64,000 nt of DNA, taken from Pistricoccus aurantiacus (GTDB lineage Bacteria; Pseudomonadota; Gammaproteobacteria; Pseudomonadales; Halomonadaceae). Below, piece by piece: positions 55,575 through 64,000 of the stretch (position 1 is the stretch's first letter; each line of letters starts with the position of its first letter). Below the pieces are notes generated by a model. It worked only from the letters and a program-made list of their open reading frames with translations, was not told where the DNA came from and made no database searches. The stretch spans positions 930,001 through 994,000 of the forward strand of contig NZ_CP042382.1 in assembly GCF_007954585.1 (NCBI RefSeq), given 5' to 3'. The position numbers were made by a program, and so were the translations under genes.

Positions 55575-56084
55575 TCAAGTATCAGCGGGGCGCGGGTCAA
55601 TAGACAGGATGATCAGCCGCCGCGGGCCATCCGGCCGCCGCCATAGCACTTCCTCGTCTTCCGGCTGGCCCATCAGCGCCGTGCCCAGAGGCGATACCCA
55701 ACTGATCAGGCCTTTGGCCGGATCCGCCTCGTCCTCGCCGACGATGCGGTAGTGATAAGTGTTTCCCTGCTCGTCCTCGAGCTCGACGAGGCAGCCAATC
55801 TGGATTTTTTCGCCACTCAGCCGCGCTGGGTCGACCACTACGGCGCTGGAAAGACGATGCTCGAAATAACGCAGATCCCGAGCGACTTCCGGTAACCTGC
55901 CCTGGGCGAACATATCCGCCTGCCGGCTAAGCGACTGACGCTCCTCTTTCAGCGCCAGCACCTTTGCCTTGAGCTTTTCCAAACCCTGCGGCGTGACCAG
56001 GTTGGGATGCTGGCTGATTGGACGATCCGGCAGCGGCGCTTCCGGCCGATCGCCATCGTCTTCCTTAACGAATGCTCGACTCAT
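55575..56084 (-). CDS. GreA/GreB-family protein lacking the acidic tip
   Basis: 169 residues. N-terminal coiled coil (GLEKLKAKVLALKEERQSLS, then LRYFEHRLSSAVVVDP) and C-terminal FKBP-like domain (GCLVELEDEQGNTYHYRIVG, ISWVSPLGTALMGQPEDEEV). In GreA/GreB the tip reads roughly D-x-x-E-N-A and holds the residues that help RNA polymerase cut RNA. Here the tip is shortened to about AQGRLPEVARD and that pair is missing. So it may bind polymerase without promoting cleavage. Start MSRAFVKEDD with GGGAG upstream. Confidence 0.8.
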   Translation of the reverse strand: MSRAFVKEDDGDRPEAPLPDRPISQHPNLVTPQGLEKLKAKVLALKEERQSLSRQADMFAQGRLPEVARDLRYFEHRLSSAVVVDPARLSGEKIQIGCLVELEDEQGNTYHYRIVGEDEADPAKGLISWVSPLGTALMGQPEDEEVLWRRPDGPRRLIILSIDPRPADT

Positions 56085-56176
56085 GATGGGACTCCCAGAA
56101 AGTCGGTGACAAAGAATCTGCTCGCGGGGGCGCTTGTCTTGCCTATAGTCTAGCTTTTCTCCTTTATCGTGCATTC

Positions 56177-58144
56177 TCAACCATCAGCCGCCCAGCTGCC
56201 TTTTCCCAATTCGATGATTCGCGCCACTTCATCGGCGGGTACCGCCTGCCTGTCGCCCACCTCCAGCGGATCGTAATGAAACACATAAAGCCGGGAGGCG
56301 AACTCGGCGATGGGCAGGGAGGCCTCGCCATGACGTTCACCATTGCCTTGAATCGCACAGATGATGCCTTGGCCCCAATCCTGCCCGCTGTCGTTATTGG
56401 GGTTGAAGAAATAGGCGCGCATCTCGTTGCTGGCATCCAGTGCCACCCGTAGCAGGGTGATGGCATGTCGCCCCACCAGGCGTGCGGCGCTATCGGTAAC
56501 GACGATTCCCGCCGGTTGGGGATGAATGAGGGGCATGTTGCCGTTGTAAAAGGGGTGGTAACAGGCATAGAAATGGCGAATGAATCCGTCGTAGTCGTCG
56601 AGTTTGCCAGTGTGTATATCCGCCGCCACCCGGAAGCCCTGACCCACCCACCAGCCGTAAAACTCCGGATTGATCCAGCGATGCAGGTCATCGCCCCGCT
56701 CACCGCATAGGCGACCCATTTCCATGTAGAGGCGATCGAGATGGGGTATCAGCACCAGTGACACAGGATCGACATCCAGTGGCGGCGCCTTGGCAAGGCC
56801 CGCCTCCAGAGACTTGGAGGAGATACGTTCCCCTTCGAAACGGCTGAGTACTTCATTGTCCCGCGCTGCCCAGGCCAGAAGCTGTAACAGGTAGTCCCCA
56901 TCGTTGTCGGCCCACATGGAAAGGCCGATCACCGACTGGCAGGTCGGGTTGTTGCCCTGCCCGACCCCCAAGGGCTGGCCCAGCAGGCTCAACACCCCCG
57001 CAAGCAGGAATACTCGCGGCGGATGCGCCTCGCCAAAAACGCTACGCAGTGTGTTTGAGGCTTCCACGGATAACGTCAGCCTGATCTGCCGCCATAGGCC
57101 CGAAGCGATTGGCACCGAAAAAAGCGCGCCGCGTTCGAGCAGCAGCGCGAGCCCGTAAACCGCCTGACTGGTTTCGGGAAACAGCGCCTCGTCGATCAGA
57201 CTATGTACCAGCTCCTGGTAACACAGCAGGGTGTCGCAACCGGTACTGCTCAGTCCCAGAGCCACCAGCACCAAGTCGTCCCGGCGACCGCGCAGGTACC
57301 GCAGCAGGAGAGGATGATAGGGCGAGACCAGACCCGTATCGTGCATCGCCTGGGCAAAGGAAGAGGCCTCTTCGATCAGTGCGGTCTCACCCATCGCCGC
57401 GAGGCGCTGGGCGTACACCTCAAGCCCGGGATCGTCACGACAGCCCGCGGTCGGACCGAACAGCGCGCGGACCAGACGCGCGGCACCTTCCGTGCCGGCG
57501 GTATCGATCTCCGGGTCGAACAGGCACTGAGCGATCTGACTGATCATCTGCTTGATGCTGTCCGTCTGTATCGGACGTTGAGCGAGCAGGCGCTGGATCT
57601 CGTCGACCAGGCTCTCAAGAATGCTTTCGTAGCCCAAATGCGCCAGCAGGTACTGATACAACGCCTGCACGATTTTTCCCAGCGCCTGGGGACGCTCCCG
57701 ATCCGCCTCGCTCATCGGTCCGGCCAGCAGATCCAGATTCAGCGCCATGACCTGGGTCAGGAAGTTTCGGGCCTGTTCCGCGGAGATGCCGGGATGGAAG
57801 TAGTCGCTCAAGGCAACGGCCAGCAAACGGATTTCACTGAGCGCCTCGATGGCGGTGATATCAGGCTCGCCTTGACGCAGCGAGCGCACCGCCAGGGCGG
57901 GTTGCAGGATAGCGGGGCGATCCCAGTCGCTGTCGGCGAAGACGCCTGCCGCCTCCATCGCCGCGACTCGGGCATGGAGCGCGCCCAGGCCACCGGAAGC
58001 GATGATCATCTCTCTTGCCAAGGCCAGCACTTCCGCTTTCGAGGGCTTTGGCTCGATCTGGTGGGCCTGGGTCAGTCGCGCCAAGGCGGCATCGAACGCG
58101 GCGGTCACTCGATCCAGCGTTTCGTCGGTGTCTTCGAGTTTCAT
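56177..58144 (-). CDS. Large protein of unknown family
   Basis: 655 residues, no signal peptide, mostly alpha-helical by reading. The N-terminal two thirds is rich in Leu, Ala and Glu (residues 1-400). The C-terminal third is richer in aromatic and Gly/Asn residues (GVGQGNNPTCQSVIGLSMWA, INPEFYGWWVGQGFRVAADI, AYFFNPNNDSGQDWGQGI, YVFHYDPLEVGDRQAVPADE). The isolated Cys of NNPTCQS followed by conserved-looking Trp, His and Asp might be catalytic, but this is speculation. Start MKLEDTDETLD chosen because the 28 residues before it look random. No neighbour hints at its job. Confidence 0.7.
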   Translation of the reverse strand: MKLEDTDETLDRVTAAFDAALARLTQAHQIEPKPSKAEVLALAREMIIASGGLGALHARVAAMEAAGVFADSDWDRPAILQPALAVRSLRQGEPDITAIEALSEIRLLAVALSDYFHPGISAEQARNFLTQVMALNLDLLAGPMSEADRERPQALGKIVQALYQYLLAHLGYESILESLVDEIQRLLAQRPIQTDSIKQMISQIAQCLFDPEIDTAGTEGAARLVRALFGPTAGCRDDPGLEVYAQRLAAMGETALIEEASSFAQAMHDTGLVSPYHPLLLRYLRGRRDDLVLVALGLSSTGCDTLLCYQELVHSLIDEALFPETSQAVYGLALLLERGALFSVPIASGLWRQIRLTLSVEASNTLRSVFGEAHPPRVFLLAGVLSLLGQPLGVGQGNNPTCQSVIGLSMWADNDGDYLLQLLAWAARDNEVLSRFEGERISSKSLEAGLAKAPPLDVDPVSLVLIPHLDRLYMEMGRLCGERGDDLHRWINPEFYGWWVGQGFRVAADIHTGKLDDYDGFIRHFYACYHPFYNGNMPLIHPQPAGIVVTDSAARLVGRHAITLLRVALDASNEMRAYFFNPNNDSGQDWGQGIICAIQGNGERHGEASLPIAEFASRLYVFHYDPLEVGDRQAVPADEVARIIELGKGSWAADG

Positions 58145-58455
58145 GGCGAACTTTCCTGTCGAGTGTATTGGAAATACCGCTAGATCATGCGCCTCGGCGC
58201 AGTAAAGCATGGCGGTGGGGCTACGCATTCACATCAACAAGCTTGCTCTTCATTATTGCTCTGAGCCATAAGAATAATCGCTAGGGACATTGCGTCTTGT
58301 GGCAATGTTCGCTACGGATAGCAGCCCTATACGAAAATGTCGTCGTTATAGCCGCAACGGAAGTATGGATAACGCCTGGCCCCATCGTCGGAGCACGCTT
58401 GTATGGAATTCGCGAGCCTTTCTCTGCCGCCGCTACTTCCTGGACAGGAGATGGC
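58145..58455. other. Divergent gap between the unknown gene and the amidase
   Basis: 311 bp. It should hold promoters for both genes. No clear -35/-10 pair, terminator or repeat was recognised. Confidence 0.4.
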
Positions 58456-59835
58456 ATGAGCGAACATTATCCGCAGCGGGGCGATTCCCTGGACACCTTG
58501 ATACAGATGATTCGCCAACGTCGGCTCTCCCCCCGCGCGCTGGCGGAACAGGCCATCGAAGCTCACCGACCCGCGTTACGGGCCTACGCCCACTGGAGGC
58601 CGGAAAAACTGCGCGCCCAGGCACTCGTCTTGGGGAGGAAAGGCCGCTTGCAGGGCATTCCCGTCTCGGTCAAGGACAATATCGCCGTGGCGGGCTGGCC
58701 GCTGGAAGCCGGCAGCGGTCGAGCATTGCCCGCCCATTTGTGCCAGGAAGGCTCGGTAGTGGCGATGCTGCGTCGTCAGGGCGTGGTATTCAGCGGCAAG
58801 ACTCAGACCGTCGCTTTCGCTTTTTCCAGCCTGGGCACTTCTCCGCAGGGTGAAGGGCCTCGCAACCCCTGGGATCTCCAACGGGTATGCGGCGGCTCTT
58901 CCAGCGGTGCGGCGGTCAGCGTTATCGAGGGCAGCGCCCGGCTGGCGTTAGGTACGGATACCGCCGGTTCCGTGCGCGTTCCCGCGGCGATGACCGGCTG
59001 CGTGGGCCTGAAGACTACCGTGGGGCGCTGGCCTCGGGCCGGCGTGATACCTCTCAGCCATAGCCTGGACAGCCTGGGACTGCTGGCCCCGCGAGCAGCG
59101 GATATCGTCACTGGTCTGGCGGCCTTCGATCCAGCGCCGGCGCTAAAGCGCATCGAAGCTGCCGATCTGAGGGAGCTGCGTATCGGACTACCCAAGGCAT
59201 TGCTGGAGGCGACGCCTACCGATCCCGGGATCGCGGAAAGCTTCCATGCTGCCCTGAGCGAGTTGGAAGCGCGCGGCGCCCGACTGGTGGAGGTGGAGAG
59301 TCAGCTGCTGCTCGAGGCGAGGGCGCTGTTTAGGGAGGGCGGCGTGGTGGCTAGCGAATTGCACCAGTTTCTCTTCACCCAGATGCCGACGTGGCTCGAA
59401 GGTCAGGATAAGGAGTTGAACCTGGCTATGCGCAGCGCCGCCAACCTGCCGGCGAGCGCTTATCTCGAGCGCCTGCAAACGATGACTCGGCTTTGCCGCC
59501 AAGCGGATCTGGCTCTGCGCGAAATTGACGTGCTGGTCACGCCCACCACGCCATTGACGCCGCCGACTTTCGCCTCTCTGACGCAGCCGAGCGTCTATAT
59601 TCAAGGCAACGCGCGCATTCTCGACTTCACGGCATTCGTCAATTACCTGCGTCTTTGTGCCGTCAGCCTGCCCATAGGGCAAGATGCCGCCGGCATGCCG
59701 ACAGGGCTGCAACTGGTGGCGTCGGGCTTCGCCGAGGCCAGACTGCTCGCCATCGCCCTGACCGTGGAGCGAGCGCTGGGAGAGGTTCACCAGCGGCTTG
59801 GGCCGCTGCCGTTTTCTGATAACAACATTCAATAG
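58456..59835 (+). CDS. Amidase (amidase signature family)
   Basis: 459 residues. The Ser-cisSer-Lys triad can be placed: Lys in IPVSVKDNIAVAGW, first Ser in VCGGSSSGAAVSV and nucleophile Ser in LGTDTAGSVRVPAAM. Substrate unknown (aryl or alkyl amides, allophanate-like or ureide compounds). No signal peptide. ACAGGAGATGGC precedes the ATG. Only 14 bp from the NhaC-type transporter, so the two are probably co-expressed. Confidence 0.85.
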   Translation: MSEHYPQRGDSLDTLIQMIRQRRLSPRALAEQAIEAHRPALRAYAHWRPEKLRAQALVLGRKGRLQGIPVSVKDNIAVAGWPLEAGSGRALPAHLCQEGSVVAMLRRQGVVFSGKTQTVAFAFSSLGTSPQGEGPRNPWDLQRVCGGSSSGAAVSVIEGSARLALGTDTAGSVRVPAAMTGCVGLKTTVGRWPRAGVIPLSHSLDSLGLLAPRAADIVTGLAAFDPAPALKRIEAADLRELRIGLPKALLEATPTDPGIAESFHAALSELEARGARLVEVESQLLLEARALFREGGVVASELHQFLFTQMPTWLEGQDKELNLAMRSAANLPASAYLERLQTMTRLCRQADLALREIDVLVTPTTPLTPPTFASLTQPSVYIQGNARILDFTAFVNYLRLCAVSLPIGQDAAGMPTGLQLVASGFAEARLLAIALTVERALGEVHQRLGPLPFSDNNIQ

Positions 59836-59849
59836 CTGGAGAACCCCGC

Positions 59850-61394
59850 ATGGAATTCGCAAGCCTTTCCCTGTTGCCGCCGCTGCTGGCCATCGCCCTG
59901 GCGCTGTTGACGCGCAATGTCATTCCCGCGCTGTTCTGCGGTGTCTGGCTGGGGGCCACCATGCTCAACGGCTGGAATCCGCTGATCGGGCTATACGCCA
60001 GTTTCAAGGATTTCGTGATTCCCAGCGCCGGCGACGAATGGAGCGCCACGGTGCTGATCTACTGCGGGCTGTTCGGTGTGCTGATCACGCTCTTGCAGCG
60101 TACCGGGGGCGCCCAGGCCATCGCCAAGGCGATTTCTCGCAAGGTCGGTACCGCTCGCGGCGCTCAGGGAGCCACCATGGGCCTCGGTGTGCTGATCTTC
60201 TTCGAGGATTACTTCAATGCGCTGACCGTGGGCAGCGTGATGCGCCCGATCACCGATCGCATGCGGGTGTCCCGGGAAAAGCTTGCCTATATCGTCGATT
60301 CCACCTCCGCCCCCATGTGTTTGCTGGGGCCGGTGTCCACCTGGGTGGTATTCGTCATGGGACTGATCGGCACCCAGCTCGATGCGCTGGAAATCTCCGG
60401 CTCCGAATACGTGACCTATCTGACGACGATTCCGCTGAATTTCTATGCCTGGCTGGCCCTGGGCATGATTCTGTTCATCGTGGTGACCCAGCGGGATTTC
60501 GGCCCCATGGCGGCGGCGGAGGAACGCGCTCGCAGCACCGGCAAGCTGCTGGCGGACGACGCCCAGCCGCCTTCCGATCGGGCGGTGACGGAAATGCAAG
60601 GCGTGCCGGAAGAGAGTTCGCGCAAGCGCAACATGCTGGTGCCGATTCTGGTGCTGGTAGGGCTGATTCCGCCGCTGTTCCTGTGGACCGGCAATTTTCC
60701 CGAGAACGATCTGGTCATCGCGATAGGCGAAGCGGAAGGCGGGCTGTCGATCCTGCTGGCCACCTTTATTGCGGTGGTTGTGGGGTTTGCCATGGGCATG
60801 CAGCAGAAGCTCTTCGATTTTCGCGAAGCCATGGAGCTCTTCGTGATGGGCATCAAGAGCATGACTCTGGTGTATATCATCCTGATTCTCGCCTGGTCCA
60901 TCGGCAGCGTGACCTCGAGCCTGGGCACCGCAGACTATCTGGTCGCCCTGGTACAGCAGGGCGTGCCGCCCAGCCTGATCCCGGTGCTGCTGTTCCTGCT
61001 CGGCGGCCTGGTGGCCTTCACCACTGGCACTTCCTACGGCACCTTCGCCATCATGATCCCTATCGCCATGCCGGTGGCGATGGCCTTGGACATATCGTTG
61101 GCGCTAGCGGTGGCGGCGGTGCTCAGCGGCGGTATCTTCGGCGATCACTGCTCGCCGATTTCCGATACCACCATCCTGTCTTCCGCAGGTTCCTCCTGTG
61201 ACCATATCGATCACGTACGCACCCAGCTGCCCTATGCGCTATGCACCGGCGTCAGCGCCATAGTGGCGTTTTTCCTGGCGGGTCTGGTGCCGGGCATAGT
61301 GGCACTGGCGGGTGGATTGGCGACGCTGCTGATACTGGCCTATGGCCTGAATCGGCTATGGAGCACGCGCTCGGCGACGCGGGAGGCGTCCTGA
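59850..61394 (+). CDS. NhaC-family Na+/H+ antiporter or solute exchanger
   Basis: 514 residues, about 11-12 transmembrane helices. NhaC-family regions: NVIPALFCGVWLGATML, LIFFEDYFNALTVGSVMRPI, VDSTSAPMCLLGPVSTWVVF, and FGDHCSPISDTTILSSAGSS near the C-terminus. Family members exchange Na+ for H+, or malate for lactate (MleN). Pairing with an amidase suggests it could import the amide substrate with sodium; in a halophile either use is possible. Confidence 0.87.
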   Translation: MEFASLSLLPPLLAIALALLTRNVIPALFCGVWLGATMLNGWNPLIGLYASFKDFVIPSAGDEWSATVLIYCGLFGVLITLLQRTGGAQAIAKAISRKVGTARGAQGATMGLGVLIFFEDYFNALTVGSVMRPITDRMRVSREKLAYIVDSTSAPMCLLGPVSTWVVFVMGLIGTQLDALEISGSEYVTYLTTIPLNFYAWLALGMILFIVVTQRDFGPMAAAEERARSTGKLLADDAQPPSDRAVTEMQGVPEESSRKRNMLVPILVLVGLIPPLFLWTGNFPENDLVIAIGEAEGGLSILLATFIAVVVGFAMGMQQKLFDFREAMELFVMGIKSMTLVYIILILAWSIGSVTSSLGTADYLVALVQQGVPPSLIPVLLFLLGGLVAFTTGTSYGTFAIMIPIAMPVAMALDISLALAVAAVLSGGIFGDHCSPISDTTILSSAGSSCDHIDHVRTQLPYALCTGVSAIVAFFLAGLVPGIVALAGGLATLLILAYGLNRLWSTRSATREAS

Positions 61395-61402
61395 ACCGTT
61401 CC

Positions 61403-62077
61403 TCAACGCATCAGTGCCGTATAGACGGCGAAGTAATGGCAGACGCTGCCGCCCAGCACGAAGAAGTGCCAGATGGTGTGATGAAAGGGAATGGCCGGGA
61501 TGGCGTAGAAGATCACTCCCAAGGTATAGGTGATGCCGCCGGCGACCAGCAGGGCGATCGTGATGGAGGTGAGATGCTGGCTCATCTCGCCGGCAGCGAC
61601 CAGGATCAGCCAGCCCATGATCAGATAGATCGCCACCCGCAACACGCCAAAGCGCTGCGGCCAGATCAGCTTGAGAACAATGCCGCCCAGCGCCAGGCTC
61701 CACACCACCCCGAAGAGCGTCCAACCTAGCGAACCGCGCAGATTGACCAGCAGGAAGGGCGTATAGGTGCCGGCGATCAGGGTATAGATGGCACAGTGGT
61801 CGAGCAGCTTGAACAGGCGTTTCCAGCGCGGTTGCCGCGCCGCGTGATAAAGCGTCGAGGCGCTATAGAGAAGCACCAGGGTAGTGCCGTAAAGACTCAC
61901 GCCGACGAGGGTCCAGGCATCCGTTGGTGCCATCAGGCTTGCCAGGATGATCAACACCACCATGCCGACGAGGCTCAGCAGCGCGCCGATACCGTGGCTG
62001 ATGCTGTGCCACAGTTCCTCGACGACGCTGTACTCATTGCTATTCAAATGGCGATCCGAATGAGTCGATGGCGTCAT
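61403..62077 (-). CDS. Hemolysin III-family membrane protein (YqfA-like)
   Basis: 224 residues, seven transmembrane helices. Family motifs: VVEELWHSISHGIGALLSLV (His), STLYHAA, WKRLFKLLDHCAIYTLIAGT, and FHHTIWHFFVLGGSVCHYFA at the end. These belong to the PAQR/CREST superfamily with probable metal-binding His and Asp; true haemolytic function is not established. Convergent with nhaC (8 bp between stops). Confidence 0.9.
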   Translation of the reverse strand: MTPSTHSDRHLNSNEYSVVEELWHSISHGIGALLSLVGMVVLIILASLMAPTDAWTLVGVSLYGTTLVLLYSASTLYHAARQPRWKRLFKLLDHCAIYTLIAGTYTPFLLVNLRGSLGWTLFGVVWSLALGGIVLKLIWPQRFGVLRVAIYLIMGWLILVAAGEMSQHLTSITIALLVAGGITYTLGVIFYAIPAIPFHHTIWHFFVLGGSVCHYFAVYTALMR

Positions 62078-62301
62078 GGTTTGTCTTCCGTATCGATTTC
62101 GTCAGGCTCTGGAGCCGCCGTTCATCAGGCCGCTACGCTCGCCTCAATCAAACGCCGGCTTCAAGCGTTCGACCAAATGGCCGATTAAACGTTGAATCCA
62201 TTGTTCATTCCATTGACGGTGAAACACCTTGAACACTGCAGCGCAGCAATTTATAAGTAGTTGATATAATTATAAAATAACATTGATTGTCTGCTAAGTG
62301 G

Positions 62302-62357
62302 TTGCGGTGCAGCATTATAGAAAGTATACTAAGGTCGTACGACTTAAGATTAAGTCG
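62302..62357 (+). promoter_or_regulatory. Promoter and leader palindromes of the small membrane protein
   Basis: TTGCGG and TATACT are 17 bp apart. Just after them GTCGTACGAC (62334-62343) is a perfect 10-bp palindrome at the expected transcript start. CGACTTA-AGAT-TAAGTCG (62340-62357) can form a hairpin in the mRNA just before the ribosome site. The 300-bp gap from 62078 is otherwise empty and AT-rich. Confidence 0.5.
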
Positions 62358-62378
62358 ATTTTGAGTTTGGAGAAATTG

Positions 62379-62639
62379 ATGACAGCAATCATCGCAGGCT
62401 TTTTTGTAGTGCTATACGTCAGCCTGGGCGTTGCAATGCACTTTTTATGGAAATCCGCCGCCCATCGCCAGCCGCGCAGCAACCGGGTCTGTCTCACGGC
62501 CGTCGTCAGCAAGCGCCAGATGGACGGGCGTGTCGGTGGAATCAACATGGCACCCTTCGCCGATTGGTCCTCAAGCGCTACTCAACGAGTGAGATATGAA
62601 ACCGATCGAGGCGGAGTGATCGCGCCCTTCGCACGTTGA
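62379..62639 (+). CDS. Small single-pass membrane protein of unknown function
   Basis: 86 residues. One N-terminal transmembrane helix (IIAGFFVVLYVSLGVAMHFL, residues 4-23) and a basic, Arg-rich tail. GGAGA is 6 nt from the ATG. No family recognised. A strong hairpin follows it. Confidence 0.6.
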   Translation: MTAIIAGFFVVLYVSLGVAMHFLWKSAAHRQPRSNRVCLTAVVSKRQMDGRVGGINMAPFADWSSSATQRVRYETDRGGVIAPFAR

Positions 62640-62677
62640 GTTTGATACTCGCCAGTTAAACGAGTTGGCTAAACATG

Positions 62678-62706
62678 GGCCCCGCGTATTTTGGATACGC
62701 GGGGCC
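62678..62706. terminator. Hairpin between the small membrane protein gene and ribA
   Basis: A perfect 12-bp stem GGCCCCGCGTAT / ATACGCGGGGCC with a 5-nt loop lies between two convergent genes. Only short T runs follow. Confidence 0.75.
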
Positions 62707-62724
62707 TATTGCAATGAAGCCTTT

Positions 62725-63360
<636 letters not shown>

Positions 63361-63520
63361 GATAAACCTCGCGTGAGCCGAGCGGCGATCAAGGAAGGGC
63401 GAATGGGTCGAGTCGTTAGCAGCGCAGTTTAACAGCATCGCGGCCCGGGCTCACGACCCCCCCCGCGCTGCCCCTCGAGCCGATAGGCACGGGATCCAAG
63501 CCTGAAGCCGCGTCTTCCGT

Positions 63521-63526
63521 TACAAT
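63521..63526 (+). promoter_or_regulatory. Possible -10 (TACAAT) ahead of hemE
   Basis: TACAAT lies 33 bp before the hemE start in the divergent gap with ribA. No matching -35 was found. Confidence 0.35.
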
Positions 63527-63558
63527 GACGGCAAATTTCTCGCAAGGATGAAATCGCG

Positions 63559-64000
63559 ATGCAACTCGACAACGATCGTTTCCTGCGCGCCTTGGCCCGC
63601 CAGCCGGTGGACCGCACGCCGGTATGGATGATGCGCCAGGCCGGGCGCTATCTGCCGGAATATCGCCGCGTGCGCGGCGAGGCGGGCAGCTTCATGGATC
63701 TGTGCCGGGATACGGACCGTGCCTGCGAGGTCACCCTGCAGCCCCTGGAGCGCTATCCGCTGGACGCGGCAATCCTGTTCTCGGATATTTTGACCATTCC
63801 GGACGCCATGGGCCTGGGGCTTTATTTCGAGACCGGTGAGGGACCCAAATTCAGAAAGCCGGTGAGAAGCGCCAAGGAGGTCAACGCCCTCAAGGCGCCG
63901 GACGCGGTAAGGGATCTCGACTATGTGATGAACGCGGTCACCACCATTCGACGCGAGCTCAACGGCCGAATGCCCTTGATCGGATTCTCCGGTAGCCCCT
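63559..64000 (+). CDS. hemE: Uroporphyrinogen decarboxylase, N-terminal part (runs off the window)
   Basis: 147 codons visible. Removes four acetate carboxyls from uroporphyrinogen III to give coproporphyrinogen III. The N-terminal signature [19 protein letters not shown] with the substrate-binding arginines and the [14 protein letters not shown] segment are clear. AAGGA lies 11 nt before the ATG. The C-terminal part lies beyond the right edge. Confidence 0.96.
   Translation, partial: MQLDNDRFLRALARQPVDRTPVWMMRQAGRYLPEYRRVRGEAGSFMDLCRDTDRACEVTLQPLERYPLDAAILFSDILTIPDAMGLGLYFETGEGPKFRKPVRSAKEVNALKAPDAVRDLDYVMNAVTTIRRELNGRMPLIGFSGSP

Overview
The window reads as chromosomal DNA of a halophilic or marine gammaproteobacterium of the Halomonadaceae type. 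The gene order gshB-tonB-yqgE-ruvX-pyrR-pyrB-pyrC' is the one known from Pseudomonas. DNA is GC-rich with short intergenic gaps, and proteins match gammaproteobacterial families throughout. This placement is inferred from reading alone. No rRNA, tRNA, CRISPR array or prophage was seen.

Layout. (1) 1-11724: housekeeping genes: envC (partial), gpmI, a membrane rhodanese, secB, rsmE, an S1 protein, gshB, tonB, yqgE, ruvX, pyrR, pyrB, an SDR and a catalytically dead dihydroorotase. (2) 11792-31095: a purine-ring catabolism island. It holds an IclR and a GntR regulator, uraD, uraH, puuD, NCS1 transporters, allantoin racemase, a periplasmic racemase homologue, puuE, allA, allE, gcl, hyi, glxR and pyk. 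Together they turn urate into allantoin, ureidoglycolate, glyoxylate, tartronate semialdehyde, glycerate and finally pyruvate. The allantoate-hydrolysing enzyme and glycerate kinase are not in the window. An IS481-type element has removed the front of a third NCS1 transporter. A palindrome, TTGTAYACAA, recurs at promoters across this island and is the likely operator of the GntR protein.

(3) 31146-36603: an anaerobic block: ubiT, the class III ribonucleotide reductase nrdD with nrdG, and ubiV-ubiU. Three promoters here each carry an FNR/Anr-like box with its centre 32 bp from the centre of a -10 hexamer. The nrdD promoter also has two NrdR-like boxes 31 bp apart. The glycyl-radical tail of NrdD is a separate 55-residue gene. 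(4) 36645-39092: a beta-propeller-like protein and a D-serine dehydratase-like enzyme.

(5) 39089-48199: a type I restriction-modification operon (hsdR, hsdS, an AlbA/Schlafen-type ATP-binding protein, hsdM). An IS3-family element with a 3-bp ATC duplication splits hsdR, so restriction is probably off while modification remains. (6) 48296-54922: trhO, serA, xseB-ispA-dxs and djlA. dxs carries an in-frame 30-bp tandem repeat, and a decayed copy of its 3' end lies after djlA. (7) 55175-64000: a small exported protein, a GreB-like factor, a 655-residue protein of unknown family, an amidase-NhaC pair, a hemolysin III protein, a small membrane protein, ribA and hemE (partial).

The most unusual items are the stand-alone glycyl-radical subunit, the exported cysteine-free racemase homologue between two NCS1 transporters, the shared operator of the purine island, and the AlbA protein inside the restriction operon.
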